Assembly (NCBI RefSeq): GCF_000612725.1 | Contig: NZ_HG964462.1 | Location: forward strand, 62,001-126,000 | Direction of reading: 5' to 3' | DNA length: 64,000 bases | DNA from: Mycolicibacterium austroafricanum | GTDB taxonomy: Bacteria > Actinomycetota > Actinomycetes > Mycobacteriales > Mycobacteriaceae | Shown here: piece by piece, positions 6,362 to 14,750 of the stretch | Position numbering within the stretch: position 1 is the first letter of the stretch | How the letters are laid out: each line of letters starts with the position of its first letter | Translations under genes and position numbers: made by a program | The notes under the pieces: generated by a model | Seen by the model: the letters and a program-made list of their open reading frames with translations, nothing else | Databases searched by the model: none | What the model was told of the DNA's origin: nothing

Positions 6362-8668
6362 GTGACGTCTGGGTTGACCCAAGAGGTAGACACCGTCGAG
6401 CGGGCCGCCGCCACTCCCGACCACCCGCAGCCCTATCGGGAACTCGGGCTCAAGGATGACGAGTATGAGCGGATCCGAGAGATCCTCGGCCGCCGCCCCA
6501 CCGACGCCGAGTTGGCGATGTACTCGGTGATGTGGAGCGAGCACTGCTCCTACAAGTCCTCCAAGGTGCATCTGCGCTACTTCGGGGAGACCACCACCGA
6601 GAAGATGCGCGAGACGATGCTCGCCGGCATCGGGGAGAACGCCGGCGTCGTCGACATCGGCGACGGGTGGGCGGCCACCTTCAAGGTGGAGTCTCACAAC
6701 CATCCGTCCTACATCGAGCCCTACCAGGGGGCGGCGACCGGAGTCGGCGGCATCGTGCGCGACATCATGGCGATGGGCGCCCGCCCGGTGGCGGTGATGG
6801 ATCAGCTGCGGTTCGGTGCGGCCGACGCCCCCGACACGCGCCGAGTCCTCGACGGTGTGGTGCGCGGTATCGGTGGCTACGGAAACTCGCTGGGACTGCC
6901 CAACATCGGCGGCGAGACGGTGTTCGACGCCAGCTACGCAGGCAACCCGCTGGTCAACGCGCTGTGCGTCGGCGTGCTGCGCAAAGAGGACCTCAAGCTG
7001 GCCTTCGCCTCGGGTGCGGGCAACAAGATCATCCTGTTCGGGGCGCGCACCGGCCTCGACGGCATCGGTGGTGTCTCGGTGCTGGCATCGGAGACGTTCG
7101 GCGGCGACGAAAGCGGGGCGGGCCGCAAAAAGCTGCCCAGCGTGCAGGTCGGTGACCCGTTCACCGAGAAGGTGCTCATCGAGTGCTGCCTTGAGCTGTA
7201 TGCGGCCGACCTGGTGGTCGGTATCCAGGACCTCGGTGGCGCCGGACTGTCTTGCGCCACTTCCGAACTCGCATCCGCTGGAGATGGCGGCATGAGGGTC
7301 GAACTGGAGCGGGTGCCGCTGCGCGCGGCCAACATGACCCCGGCCGAGATCCTGTCCAGCGAGTCCCAGGAACGCATGTGCGCGGTCGTCACTCCGGACA
7401 ACGTCGACGCGTTCATGGCGGTGTGCCGCAAGTGGGACGTGCTGGCCACCGACATCGGCGAGGTCACCGACAGCGGCCGCCTCGAGATCACCTGGCACGG
7501 CGAGACCGTCGTCGACGTGCCGCCGCGCACGGTGGCCCACGAAGGACCGGTCTACGAGCGGCCCGTGCAGCGCCCCGACAGCCAGGACGCGCTGGTCGCC
7601 AACACCACGGCGTCACTGGAGCGCCCGTCCACCGGCGACGAGCTGCGCGCCACCCTGCTCCAGCTGCTGGGCAGCCCGGCTCTGTGCAGTCGTGCGTTCA
7701 TCACCGAGCAGTACGACCGCTACGTGCGCGGAAACACCGTGCTGGCTGAGCACGCCGACGGTGGCGTGCTGCGCGTCGACGAGCAGACCGGCCGTGGCAT
7801 CGCGATCTCCACCGACGCGTCCGGGCGTTACACCGCCCTCGACCCGTACGCCGGCGCCCAACTCGCGCTGGCCGAGGCGTATCGCAACGTCGCGGTCACC
7901 GGGGCGACCCCGGTCGCGGTGACCAACTGCCTCAACTTCGGCTCGCCCGAGGACCCCGGCGTGATGTGGCAGTTCTCCCAGGCCGTGCGCGGCCTGGCCG
8001 ACGGCGCTGCGGCACTTGGCATTCCGGTCACCGGCGGCAACGTCAGCTTCTACAACCAGACCGGCACCACCGCGATCCTGCCCACACCGGTGGTCGGCGT
8101 GCTCGGCGTCATCGACGATGTGAAACGCCGAATCCCGACAGGTTTCGGGACCGAGCCGGGCGAGACCCTGATCCTGCTCGGTGACACCCGTGACGAGTTC
8201 GACGGTTCGATCTGGGCGCAGGTCACCGCCGACCACCTCGGTGGTGTGCCGCCGACGGTGGATCTGGACAGGGAACGGCTGCTGGCCGAGGTGCTCACCG
8301 CCGCATCGCGGGACGGCCTGGTCTCGGCCGCCCACGACCTGTCCGAGGGCGGCTTGATCCAGGCGGTGGTCGAGGCGTCACTGGCCGGTGAAACCGGTTG
8401 CCGCATCGTGCTTCCCGAAGGCTGGAACCCGTTCGTGACGTTGTTCTCCGAGTCGGCAGGCCGGGTCCTCGTCGCGGTGCCCCGGACGGAGGAGAGCCGC
8501 TTCACCGCGATGTGTGAGGCGCGGGGGCTACCGGCGAACCGTATCGGTGTCGTCGACCAGGGCCCCGATGGTGGTGAACCCGCCGTCGAGGTGCAGGGCT
8601 TGTTCACGGTGACCCTTGAGGAGTTGCGGCGCACGTCGGAGGGCGTGCTGCCCGGGTTGTTCGGGTGA
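6362..8668 (+). CDS. purL: Phosphoribosylformylglycinamidine synthase subunit PurL
   Basis: A 768-residue ATP-dependent FGAM synthase large subunit that converts FGAR to FGAM using ammonia from PurQ. N-terminal SEHCSYKSSK, the SHNHPSYIEPYQGAATGVGG ATP/substrate loop, and two repeated AIRS-like halves with GGxGLSCA and GGNVSFYNQT motifs are all visible. The length fits the small-PurL (PurLQS) type. GTG at 6362 is preceded by TAGACT at 6350-6355, a leaderless-type -10. The next gene overlaps its stop codon by 4 nt (GTGA). Confidence 0.96.
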   Translation: MTSGLTQEVDTVERAAATPDHPQPYRELGLKDDEYERIREILGRRPTDAELAMYSVMWSEHCSYKSSKVHLRYFGETTTEKMRETMLAGIGENAGVVDIGDGWAATFKVESHNHPSYIEPYQGAATGVGGIVRDIMAMGARPVAVMDQLRFGAADAPDTRRVLDGVVRGIGGYGNSLGLPNIGGETVFDASYAGNPLVNALCVGVLRKEDLKLAFASGAGNKIILFGARTGLDGIGGVSVLASETFGGDESGAGRKKLPSVQVGDPFTEKVLIECCLELYAADLVVGIQDLGGAGLSCATSELASAGDGGMRVELERVPLRAANMTPAEILSSESQERMCAVVTPDNVDAFMAVCRKWDVLATDIGEVTDSGRLEITWHGETVVDVPPRTVAHEGPVYERPVQRPDSQDALVANTTASLERPSTGDELRATLLQLLGSPALCSRAFITEQYDRYVRGNTVLAEHADGGVLRVDEQTGRGIAISTDASGRYTALDPYAGAQLALAEAYRNVAVTGATPVAVTNCLNFGSPEDPGVMWQFSQAVRGLADGAAALGIPVTGGNVSFYNQTGTTAILPTPVVGVLGVIDDVKRRIPTGFGTEPGETLILLGDTRDEFDGSIWAQVTADHLGGVPPTVDLDRERLLAEVLTAASRDGLVSAAHDLSEGGLIQAVVEASLAGETGCRIVLPEGWNPFVTLFSESAGRVLVAVPRTEESRFTAMCEARGLPANRIGVVDQGPDGGEPAVEVQGLFTVTLEELRRTSEGVLPGLFG

Positions 8669-10386
8669 CGGCGAGCGACACCGAGGAACGCCCCGCCTAC
8701 CTGTGGGCGTGGCGACTGCTACGGCTGGACTTCATCGGTGTCGCCTTCGGGGCGCTGTTCTTCTGCCTGTCGCTCACCCCCTCGCTGCTTCCCCGGGACT
8801 GGCTGTTCCAGGGCCTGATCGGCGGTCTCAACGCCGCCATCGGCTACGGCATCGGCGTGTTCCTTGCGAAGATTCTGCGCCGATTCGTGCTCGCGAACCG
8901 GCGGTGGTGGCCACCGCCTCCGAAGGTGCTCTACGCGTCGAAGGCGGTCATCGTGGTGGTCGCCGCGTCCGCCTGTGTGCTGATGGTGATTCCGGCGGCG
9001 GCGTGGCAGCGCCAGGTCTCCGCGCTGATGGGCATGGACGGCCCGAGCACGACGAGCTATTTTCGGACGCTGCTGCTTGCCGCGGTGGTCGGCGGCGTCT
9101 GCGTCGCCACGGCGCGGGTGCTGCTCGAGTTCATCAAGACGTTGGCGCGGGTGCTGATCCGGCGCTGGCGACTGTCCGACGAAATCGCGCTGTTCGTCGG
9201 CACGGCCGTGGTGGTGGTGCTGGTGATCACGTTGGTCAACGGTGTGCTGTTCCGCGGCTTCCTGGCCGGCGCCAACGCGGTGTTCCAGCCCCAGAACGCC
9301 ACCACCGCCGAAGGCGTTGTCCAGCCTGCCCTTCCCGAAAAGTCAGGCAGCCCAGACTCTTTCGCGCATTGGGACTCCCTCGGCTTCCAGGGGCGCAGCT
9401 TCGTCGCCGGCGGGCTGAACGCCGATGAGCTCGCCCGCATCAACGGCAGGCCCGCCAAGGAGCCGGTCCGCGTGTATGTCGGGTTGCAGACCGCCGACAC
9501 CGACGAAGGGCGGATGGCGGTGCTGCTCAGTGAACTGGAACGCACCGGGGCCTTCGACCGCGAGGTGCTCGTCATCGCACCCACCACGGGGACGGGGTGG
9601 ATCAACCCGATCGCGGCCCGGTCGATAGAGATGATGTACAACGGCGACACCGCGATCGTCGGATCGCAATACTCGTTTCTGCCCAGCTGGATCTCGTTTC
9701 TCGGCGACCAAGAGAAATCCATGAAGTCGGGGCGGTCGATGATCGACGCCGTCCACGAACGGTGGGCCAAGCGGCCGCCGGACCGGCGGCCCCGGCTGCT
9801 GCTCTACGGGGAGAGCCTGGGCTCGATGGCGGGGCAGGGCGCCTTCGACTGGCTCCCGGACATCCCGCGGATGGGGTTCTCGTCGGTGCTGTGGGTGGGC
9901 CCACCCAACGCCAGCCCACTGTGGCGCGGCATCACCGCGCGCCGTGACCCCGGCACGCCCGAGGTCTTACCGCGCTACGACAACGGCCGCACCGTGCGGT
10001 TCTCGCAGGGCAACAACGCCGCGCAGATCGCCGCAGACACCGCGGCGCCGTGGGACGGCACCCGGGTGCTGTTCCTGCAGCACCCGTCCGACCCGATCGT
10101 CTGGTTGTCCCAAGAGCTGTTGTTCACCCGCCCCAACTGGCTTTCCGAGCCGCCGGGGCCCGACCGCACCGCGTCGATGCGGTGGTACCCGATCATCACG
10201 TTCTGGCAGGTGGCCGCCGACATGACCAACGCGGTATCGGTGCCGCCCGGACACGGCCACAACTACAACGATTTCATCCTCGACGGCTGGGCCGGCGTCG
10301 CCCCGCCGCGCGGCTGGACCCAGGAAGACACCGAGCGGATCCGGCTCGCGCTCGAAGAGGCCGGGTCCGAGGGCGGCGGGTACTAG
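8665..10386 (+). CDS. Membrane-anchored alpha/beta-hydrolase (Abhydrolase_9 type)
   Basis: A 573-residue protein. The first ~200 residues contain four or five hydrophobic helices (for example FIGVAFGALFFCLSLTPSLL and EIALFVGTAVVVVLVITLVN). The remaining ~350 residues form a cytoplasmic or periplasmic alpha/beta-hydrolase with nucleophile elbow GESLGS (Ser384) and late HGHNYND as the probable catalytic His region. This matches the actinobacterial Abhydrolase_9 family, whose substrate is unknown; lipid or cell-wall ester hydrolysis is a guess. It overlaps purL by 4 nt and the CPBP gene by 1 nt, so the three are likely co-transcribed. Confidence 0.85.
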   Translation: MTASDTEERPAYLWAWRLLRLDFIGVAFGALFFCLSLTPSLLPRDWLFQGLIGGLNAAIGYGIGVFLAKILRRFVLANRRWWPPPPKVLYASKAVIVVVAASACVLMVIPAAAWQRQVSALMGMDGPSTTSYFRTLLLAAVVGGVCVATARVLLEFIKTLARVLIRRWRLSDEIALFVGTAVVVVLVITLVNGVLFRGFLAGANAVFQPQNATTAEGVVQPALPEKSGSPDSFAHWDSLGFQGRSFVAGGLNADELARINGRPAKEPVRVYVGLQTADTDEGRMAVLLSELERTGAFDREVLVIAPTTGTGWINPIAARSIEMMYNGDTAIVGSQYSFLPSWISFLGDQEKSMKSGRSMIDAVHERWAKRPPDRRPRLLLYGESLGSMAGQGAFDWLPDIPRMGFSSVLWVGPPNASPLWRGITARRDPGTPEVLPRYDNGRTVRFSQGNNAAQIAADTAAPWDGTRVLFLQHPSDPIVWLSQELLFTRPNWLSEPPGPDRTASMRWYPIITFWQVAADMTNAVSVPPGHGHNYNDFILDGWAGVAPPRGWTQEDTERIRLALEEAGSEGGGY

Positions 10387-11057
10387 TGCGCGACGGCGTC
10401 CGGGCGACGGCGCTCGCGATGCTGCTACTCGGATGGAGCCTGGCCGCACCGCGCCTGCCGCAACGATGGAATCCGTTGCCGAAGATGATGTTCGGGGCTG
10501 GCGTCGCCGCGCTGGCCGGCGCCCCGCTGGGATTGCGGCCGCCGATGCTGTGGCGCGGTCTGCAGTGGGGGAGCGCCGCCGCCGCGCCGGTCGCCCTGAG
10601 CGTCGCGGCCGCCACGACGTCCCCGCCGGTCCGTGCCGGCATGGTCGCTCGCGACCTGCCCGACCCGGCCGCGAGCTGGCTGTTGCTGCGTATCCCGTTC
10701 GGCACCGTCTGGTCGGAGGAGGCGACCTTCCGCGCCGCCCTGGGCGCCACCGCGGAACGCGCGTTCGGCAGCACCGCGGGAAGGCTGTTCGCGGCCACGG
10801 TGTTCGGGCTGTCTCACGTGCCCGACGCACGTGCCGCGCGGGAGCCGATCCTCGGCACGGTCCTTGTCACCGGTACGGCGGGCTGGGCGTTCTCCTGGCT
10901 GTATGCGAAGTCGGGCAGCCTGGTCGCGCCGATGCTGGCGCACCTCGCCGTCAACGAAGCGGGAGCCGTTGCGGCACTTGCTGTTCAACGCCGACGTTCC
11001 GCACGTGGGCGACCAGCTGATGGGGCTCGGTCTCCTGGTCGTCGATCCCGAAGCTGA
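10386..11057 (+). CDS. CPBP family intramembrane metalloprotease-like protein
   Basis: A 223-residue polytopic protein with the CPBP (Rce1-like) signatures: SEEATFR near residues 110-116 (the paired Glu and Arg), FGLSHV and HLAVNEAGA. These residues normally form the active site in the membrane. GTG at 10386 shares one base with the upstream stop codon (TAGTG). Its last ~35 codons (from 10951) overlap the end of the convergent PPOX gene, and the tail RRRSARGRPADG looks unconstrained, so the true functional C-terminus may be near AVAAL. Confidence 0.8.
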   Translation: MRDGVRATALAMLLLGWSLAAPRLPQRWNPLPKMMFGAGVAALAGAPLGLRPPMLWRGLQWGSAAAAPVALSVAAATTSPPVRAGMVARDLPDPAASWLLLRIPFGTVWSEEATFRAALGATAERAFGSTAGRLFAATVFGLSHVPDARAAREPILGTVLVTGTAGWAFSWLYAKSGSLVAPMLAHLAVNEAGAVAALAVQRRRSARGRPADGARSPGRRSRS

Positions 11058-11490
11058 TCACCCCCCGCGGCGTGACGCGGATGATCGGGCGGCCGCCGTC
11101 CTCGGCCTGCACTGCGGTGCCGCGGATCTCCAGGCACCGCACACGCTCCGGTTGAATTGCTCCTCGCGTGCACTCCGGTTGAATTGCTCCTCGCGTGCGC
11201 TCCGGTTGAATTGCTCCTCGCGTGCGCAGTGGTTGAATTGCTCCTCGCGTGCGCAGTGGGTCGCGTGGAGTGATGTCGTCCACGACCAACGCCACCCTGT
11301 CGTTGTCGGCGAGGTTGCGGTACTTGCGGCTCTTCGCCATCTCGTAGCCGGCGATGTCGATGGTCCCGAGCTGTTCGTTGTAGGTGAAGCCGACCGGGCT
11401 GTTCTGTGGCGTGCCGTCGGGCTGGATGGTCGCCAGCCTGCCGAGGTCCGCCTGCTTCATGAAGTCGATCTCGAGCGTGGTGAACGTCAT
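10951..11490 (-). CDS. PPOX-class (F420-dependent type) oxidoreductase with in-frame repeat insertion
   Basis: A 179-residue split-barrel flavin/F420-binding protein of the PPOX superfamily. The family core is clear: FMKQADLGRLATIQPDGTP, GYEMAKSRKYRNLADND, LEIRGTAVQAEDGG and VISFGIDDQE. Between the strand ending DDITPRD and the strand RCLEIRG lie four 9-residue repeats of the TRGAIQP type, encoded by 27-bp DNA repeats, absent from normal family members. The insertion keeps frame and falls in a surface loop. ATG at 11490 is 7 nt after TACCGT, giving a leaderless mRNA controlled from the SoxR-like box. F420 rather than FMN use is inferred from similarity. Confidence 0.88.
   Translation of the reverse strand: MTFTTLEIDFMKQADLGRLATIQPDGTPQNSPVGFTYNEQLGTIDIAGYEMAKSRKYRNLADNDRVALVVDDITPRDPLRTRGAIQPLRTRGAIQPERTRGAIQPECTRGAIQPERVRCLEIRGTAVQAEDGGRPIIRVTPRGVISFGIDDQETEPHQLVAHVRNVGVEQQVPQRLPLR
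11146..11253. repeat. Four tandem 27-bp repeats inside the PPOX gene
   Basis: Copies start at 11146, 11173, 11200 and 11227. Copies 1-3 begin with CTCCGGTTGAATTGC; copy 4 begins with CAGTGG instead and is otherwise the same. All share GGTTGAATTGCTCCTCGCGT. On the minus strand each encodes nine residues ending in TRGAIQP-(E/L)(R/C). Near identity of the copies implies recent expansion, so copy number is likely variable between strains. Confidence 0.95.
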
Positions 11491-11497
11491 GCCGGTG

Positions 11498-11528
11498 ACG
11501 GTAAGACCTCAACAAGACTTGAGGTCAA
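11498..11528 (-). promoter_or_regulatory. SoxR-like box in a 19-bp-spacer promoter for the PPOX gene
   Basis: On the minus strand -35 TTGACC (11528-11523) and -10 TACCGT (11503-11498) are separated by 19 bp, the long spacer typical of MerR-family controlled promoters. Most of the spacer is occupied by a palindrome with arms GACCTCAA/TTGAGGTC (11505-11512 and 11519-11526). Its CCTCAA-N6-TTGAGG core matches the published SoxR-box arms. The -10 is 7 nt from ATG 11490. No soxR gene is in the window. Confidence 0.75.
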
Positions 11529-11584
11529 TGGCCTCTTCCGGGGCCGGTGCATCCCGGCCCTGTGGCGCTCTGAGAACCTGGGTC

Positions 11585-11977
11585 ATGGCCGCTCGCCGTA
11601 CTGTCGATCCGGCGCAGACCCGCGCCGCCGTCGCCGCGCTCGCCGACTGGCTCCGCGACCCGGACGCCCCGGCGCCCGCGCGGGCCCAACTGGCCGACGC
11701 GGTGCGCTTCACCGCCAGGACGCTGGCCGCGGTCGCGCCCGGCGCGGCCGTCGAGGTACGGGTGCCGCCGTTCGTCGCCGTGCAGTGCATCGAGGGTCCC
11801 CGGCACACGCGGGGCAACCCGCCCAACGTCGTCGAGACCGATGCGCGCACCTGGCTGCTGCTTTCCACAGGGTTGCTGACGGTCGCCGACGCGGCCGCCG
11901 ACGGTGCACTGCAGCTGTCCGGATCGAGGGCTGCCGAGATCGCCGACGCGCTGCCGCTCGTCGCCCTGCCCGACTGA
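11585..11977 (+). CDS. Sterol-carrier-like (SCP2-type) conserved protein
   Basis: A 130-residue protein similar in position and sequence style to M. tuberculosis Rv0807. It has a helical N-terminus (RAAVAALADWLRDPD) and a conserved core VEVRVPPFVAVQCIEGPRHT followed by NPPNVVETDARTWL, as in small sterol-carrier-like or maleylpyruvate-isomerase C-terminal folds. No catalytic residues are apparent. ATG at 11585 is chosen as the family start (MAARRTVDPAQTRAAV). It diverges from the PPOX gene across the SoxR-like box and precedes purF. Confidence 0.82.
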   Translation: MAARRTVDPAQTRAAVAALADWLRDPDAPAPARAQLADAVRFTARTLAAVAPGAAVEVRVPPFVAVQCIEGPRHTRGNPPNVVETDARTWLLLSTGLLTVADAAADGALQLSGSRAAEIADALPLVALPD

Positions 11978-12100
11978 CGGAATGCCCGCGCCACGAATCT
12001 TGGTTGTTCCCTTGACCACACCGTCGCCTGATTCCCCGTTTTGCCGCTGTTCACCGTAGACTGGCGACGTCACCCACAGCCCCCAGGGAGCAGCCTGATC

Positions 12101-13633
12101 GTGACCGCCGAGCAGCTTGAGAGCGAGCCGAGAGAAGAGTGCGGAGTATTCGGGGTCTGGGCGCCCGGCGAGGAGGTGGCGAAGCTCACTTACTACGGCC
12201 TGTATGCGCTGCAGCACAGAGGACAGGAAGCGGCGGGCATCGCCGTCGCCGACGGGTCACAGGTGCTGGTGTTCAAGGACCTCGGGCTCGTCAGTCAGGT
12301 CTTCGATGAGCAGACGTTGGCGGCCATGCACGGCCACGTCGCCATCGGGCACTGCCGCTATTCCACCACCGGTTCCACCACGTGGGAGAACGCCCAGCCG
12401 GTGTTCCGTAACACCGCGGCGGGCACCGGCGTGGCGTTGGGCCACAACGGCAACCTCGTCAACACCGCCGAACTGGCGGCCCGCGCCCGCGACGAAGGGT
12501 TGATGAGCAGCCGTGGTGCCGCCACGGCCACCACCGACTCCGACATCCTGGGCGCGCTGCTGGCCCACGGCGCCGCTGACTCCTCGCTCGAACAGGCCGC
12601 CCTCGAACTGCTTCCGACCGTGCGGGGCGCCTTCTGCCTGACCTTCATGGACGAGAACACCCTTTACGCCGCGCGCGACCCGTACGGTGTGCGGCCGCTG
12701 TCACTCGGACGGCTCGACCGCGGGTGGGTGGTGGCCTCCGAAACCGCCGCACTCGACATCGTCGGCGCGTCGTTCGTCCGCGACATCGAGCCGGGTGAGC
12801 TCCTCGCCATCGACGCCGACGGGGTGCGCTCCAGCCGGTTCGCCCCGCCGTCCCCCAAGGGATGCGTCTTCGAGTACGTCTACCTGGCCCGCCCGGACAG
12901 CACGATCGTCGGCCGCTCGGTGCACGCCACCCGCGTCGACATCGGCCGGCGGCTGGCCCGCGAGAAGCCAGTCGACGCCGACCTCGTGATCGGCGTCCCC
13001 GAATCCGGCACCCCGGCGGCGGTCGGATACGCGCAGGAGTCCGGGATTCCGTTCGGCCAGGGCCTGATGAAGAACGCCTACGTGGGCCGCACCTTCATCC
13101 AGCCGTCGCAGACCATCCGGCAACTCGGCATCCGGCTCAAGCTCAACCCGCTCAAAGAGGTGATCCGGGGCAAGCGGTTGATCGTCGTCGACGACTCGAT
13201 CGTCCGCGGCAACACCCAGCGGGCGCTGATCCGGATGCTGCGCGAGGCGGGAGCGCTCGAAGTGCATGTCCGGATCGCGTCGCCGCCGGTGAAGTGGCCG
13301 TGTTTCTACGGCATCGACTTCGCGACGCCGGCGGAGCTGATCGCCAACGCCTCCAACGCCGAGGCCGACGAGGACGAGATGCTCGACGCCGTGCGCCACG
13401 CCATCGGCGCCGACTCGCTGGGCTACATCTCACAGCAGGGCATGATCGCGGCCACCGAGCAGCCCGCGTCGCGGCTGTGCTCGGCGTGCTTCGACGGCGA
13501 CTATCCGATCGAGCTGCCGGGGGAGACCGCCCTGGGCAAGAACGTCATCGAGCACATGCTCGCGACGGCAGCGCGCACCGGAATCCCGCTGCAGGTCGAC
13601 AACGACAACGTCTCCGCGCTCAGACGACCTTGA
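12101..13633 (+). CDS. purF: Amidophosphoribosyltransferase
   Basis: A 510-residue enzyme catalysing the first committed step of purine synthesis, PRPP plus glutamine to phosphoribosylamine. A short propeptide precedes the catalytic CGVFG (Cys14), as in the autoprocessed type. Further motifs are LQHRGQEAAGIA, HCRYSTTG, the PRPP loop VVDDSIVRGNTQ, and C-terminal cysteines SRLCSACFDG that suggest the Fe-S-containing class. GTG at 12101 is preceded by AGGGAG (12084-12089). A TAGACT at 12058-12063 suggests transcription start about 30 nt upstream. The stop codon lies inside the downstream hairpin repeats. Confidence 0.95.
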   Translation: MTAEQLESEPREECGVFGVWAPGEEVAKLTYYGLYALQHRGQEAAGIAVADGSQVLVFKDLGLVSQVFDEQTLAAMHGHVAIGHCRYSTTGSTTWENAQPVFRNTAAGTGVALGHNGNLVNTAELAARARDEGLMSSRGAATATTDSDILGALLAHGAADSSLEQAALELLPTVRGAFCLTFMDENTLYAARDPYGVRPLSLGRLDRGWVVASETAALDIVGASFVRDIEPGELLAIDADGVRSSRFAPPSPKGCVFEYVYLARPDSTIVGRSVHATRVDIGRRLAREKPVDADLVIGVPESGTPAAVGYAQESGIPFGQGLMKNAYVGRTFIQPSQTIRQLGIRLKLNPLKEVIRGKRLIVVDDSIVRGNTQRALIRMLREAGALEVHVRIASPPVKWPCFYGIDFATPAELIANASNAEADEDEMLDAVRHAIGADSLGYISQQGMIAATEQPASRLCSACFDGDYPIELPGETALGKNVIEHMLATAARTGIPLQVDNDNVSALRRP

Positions 13634-13676
13634 CGCCTCCGGCGTCGTGGCGACCTTGACGCTTCCGGCGTCGTGG
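13625..13676. terminator. Tandem 26-bp hairpin repeats overlapping the purF stop
   Basis: Two copies of a 26-bp unit (13625-13650, 13651-13676) differ at one base. Each contains GACGC and GCGTC arms around a 5-nt loop, so the RNA would form two small stem-loops in a row. The first copy includes the TGA of purF. They lie between convergent purF and the NAD(P)-binding protein gene, so a terminator or 3'-end stabiliser is likely, though no U-tract follows. Confidence 0.6.
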
Positions 13677-13688
13677 CAGCCCTGAAAG

Positions 13689-14672
13689 TCACTGCGGCAC
13701 AACCTTACTGAATCGCAGCAGGTGGCGCCGTCCTCCCTTGGCGGCCGTCCCGTCGTCGCGCAGCGCCTGGGTGACCGCGTCGCGGTAGCCGGTCACACCG
13801 CCCTCGGGCGGGGGGATCACCGTATCGATGTCGTGTTCGTGGGCGACCGCGTCGCATTCCAGCGATTCCACGAGTGGCCGCGCCAGCCCGGACGGGATCG
13901 GTGTCACCAGCCCCACCCACAGGCTGGCGATCGTCGGGGTGAGGAATGGCAGCACCACCATCACCCGGCGGCGCAGATGGGCGATGTCGGCGTAGATCTG
14001 CATGGCCTCGCCGTACTCCATCACGTCGGGCCCGCCGATATCCCAGGTGCGTGACTCCGGGACCTCGGCGGTCGCCGCCTCGGCGAGGTAGTACAGCACG
14101 TCGGCGATCGCGATCGGCTGGATCGTGTTGTGCACCCACTTCGGTGTCGTCATCACCGGCAGCCGGTCGGTCAGGTGGCGCACCATCTCGAACGACGCCG
14201 ACCCGGACCCGACCACGATGCCCGCCTGCAGCACCACCGTCTCCACCGTCGAGCCGAGCAGGATGTCCCCGACCTCGACCCGCGACGCCAGATGGCGGGA
14301 CAGATCGGTCTTGCCCTGCGGGTGCAATCCGCCCAGATACACCAGGCGCCGGACGCCCGCCTTCTCGGCGGCGGCGACCACGTTGCGCGCCGAGCGGGCC
14401 TCCTCGGCGACGAAGTCCCGCGACGTGCCCATGGAGTGCACCAGGTAGTAGATGACGTCCACGCCGTCGAACGCAGAGGCCAGTGAATCCGGCTCGGTCA
14501 GGTCGCCTCGCACCACCTCGACGCGGTCGCGCCAGGCGGCGTCATCCAACTTCGCCGGCGTACGGGCCATCGCCCGCACGGTGTGGCCGCGGTCCAGAAG
14601 CTCGGGCACGAGGCGCCGCCCGATATAACCCGTCGCGCCCGTCACCAGACACCTGACCTGTTCCGTCGACAC
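13689..14672 (-). CDS. NAD(P)-binding atypical SDR (NmrA/UDP-glucose epimerase-like) protein
   Basis: A 327-residue atypical short-chain dehydrogenase. The nucleotide-binding GATGYIGRRL (GxxGxxG) lies at the N-terminus, followed by RGDLTEPDSL, a conserved YYLVHSMG segment and WDIGGPDVMEYGEAM, as in the NmrA-like/YwnB branch that often lacks a classical YxxxK. GTG at 14672 is selected over an earlier start because GGAGGGG lies directly upstream. Substrate unknown. The gene is convergent with purF. Confidence 0.85.
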   Translation of the reverse strand: MSTEQVRCLVTGATGYIGRRLVPELLDRGHTVRAMARTPAKLDDAAWRDRVEVVRGDLTEPDSLASAFDGVDVIYYLVHSMGTSRDFVAEEARSARNVVAAAEKAGVRRLVYLGGLHPQGKTDLSRHLASRVEVGDILLGSTVETVVLQAGIVVGSGSASFEMVRHLTDRLPVMTTPKWVHNTIQPIAIADVLYYLAEAATAEVPESRTWDIGGPDVMEYGEAMQIYADIAHLRRRVMVVLPFLTPTIASLWVGLVTPIPSGLARPLVESLECDAVAHEHDIDTVIPPPEGGVTGYRDAVTQALRDDGTAAKGGRRHLLRFSKVVPQ

Positions 14673-14750
14673 CAGCCCCTCCGATCGTCGTCGGCACCCA
14701 TCCACAGTTCGGCGCCGATGCCGACCTGGATTGCCCGCAAACAGGCCGGA

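Noticed and set aside
12041..12100. Extended N-terminus for PurF
   Set aside because: The extension covers the promoter, and the GTG at 12101 with AGGGAG gives the usual short propeptide.
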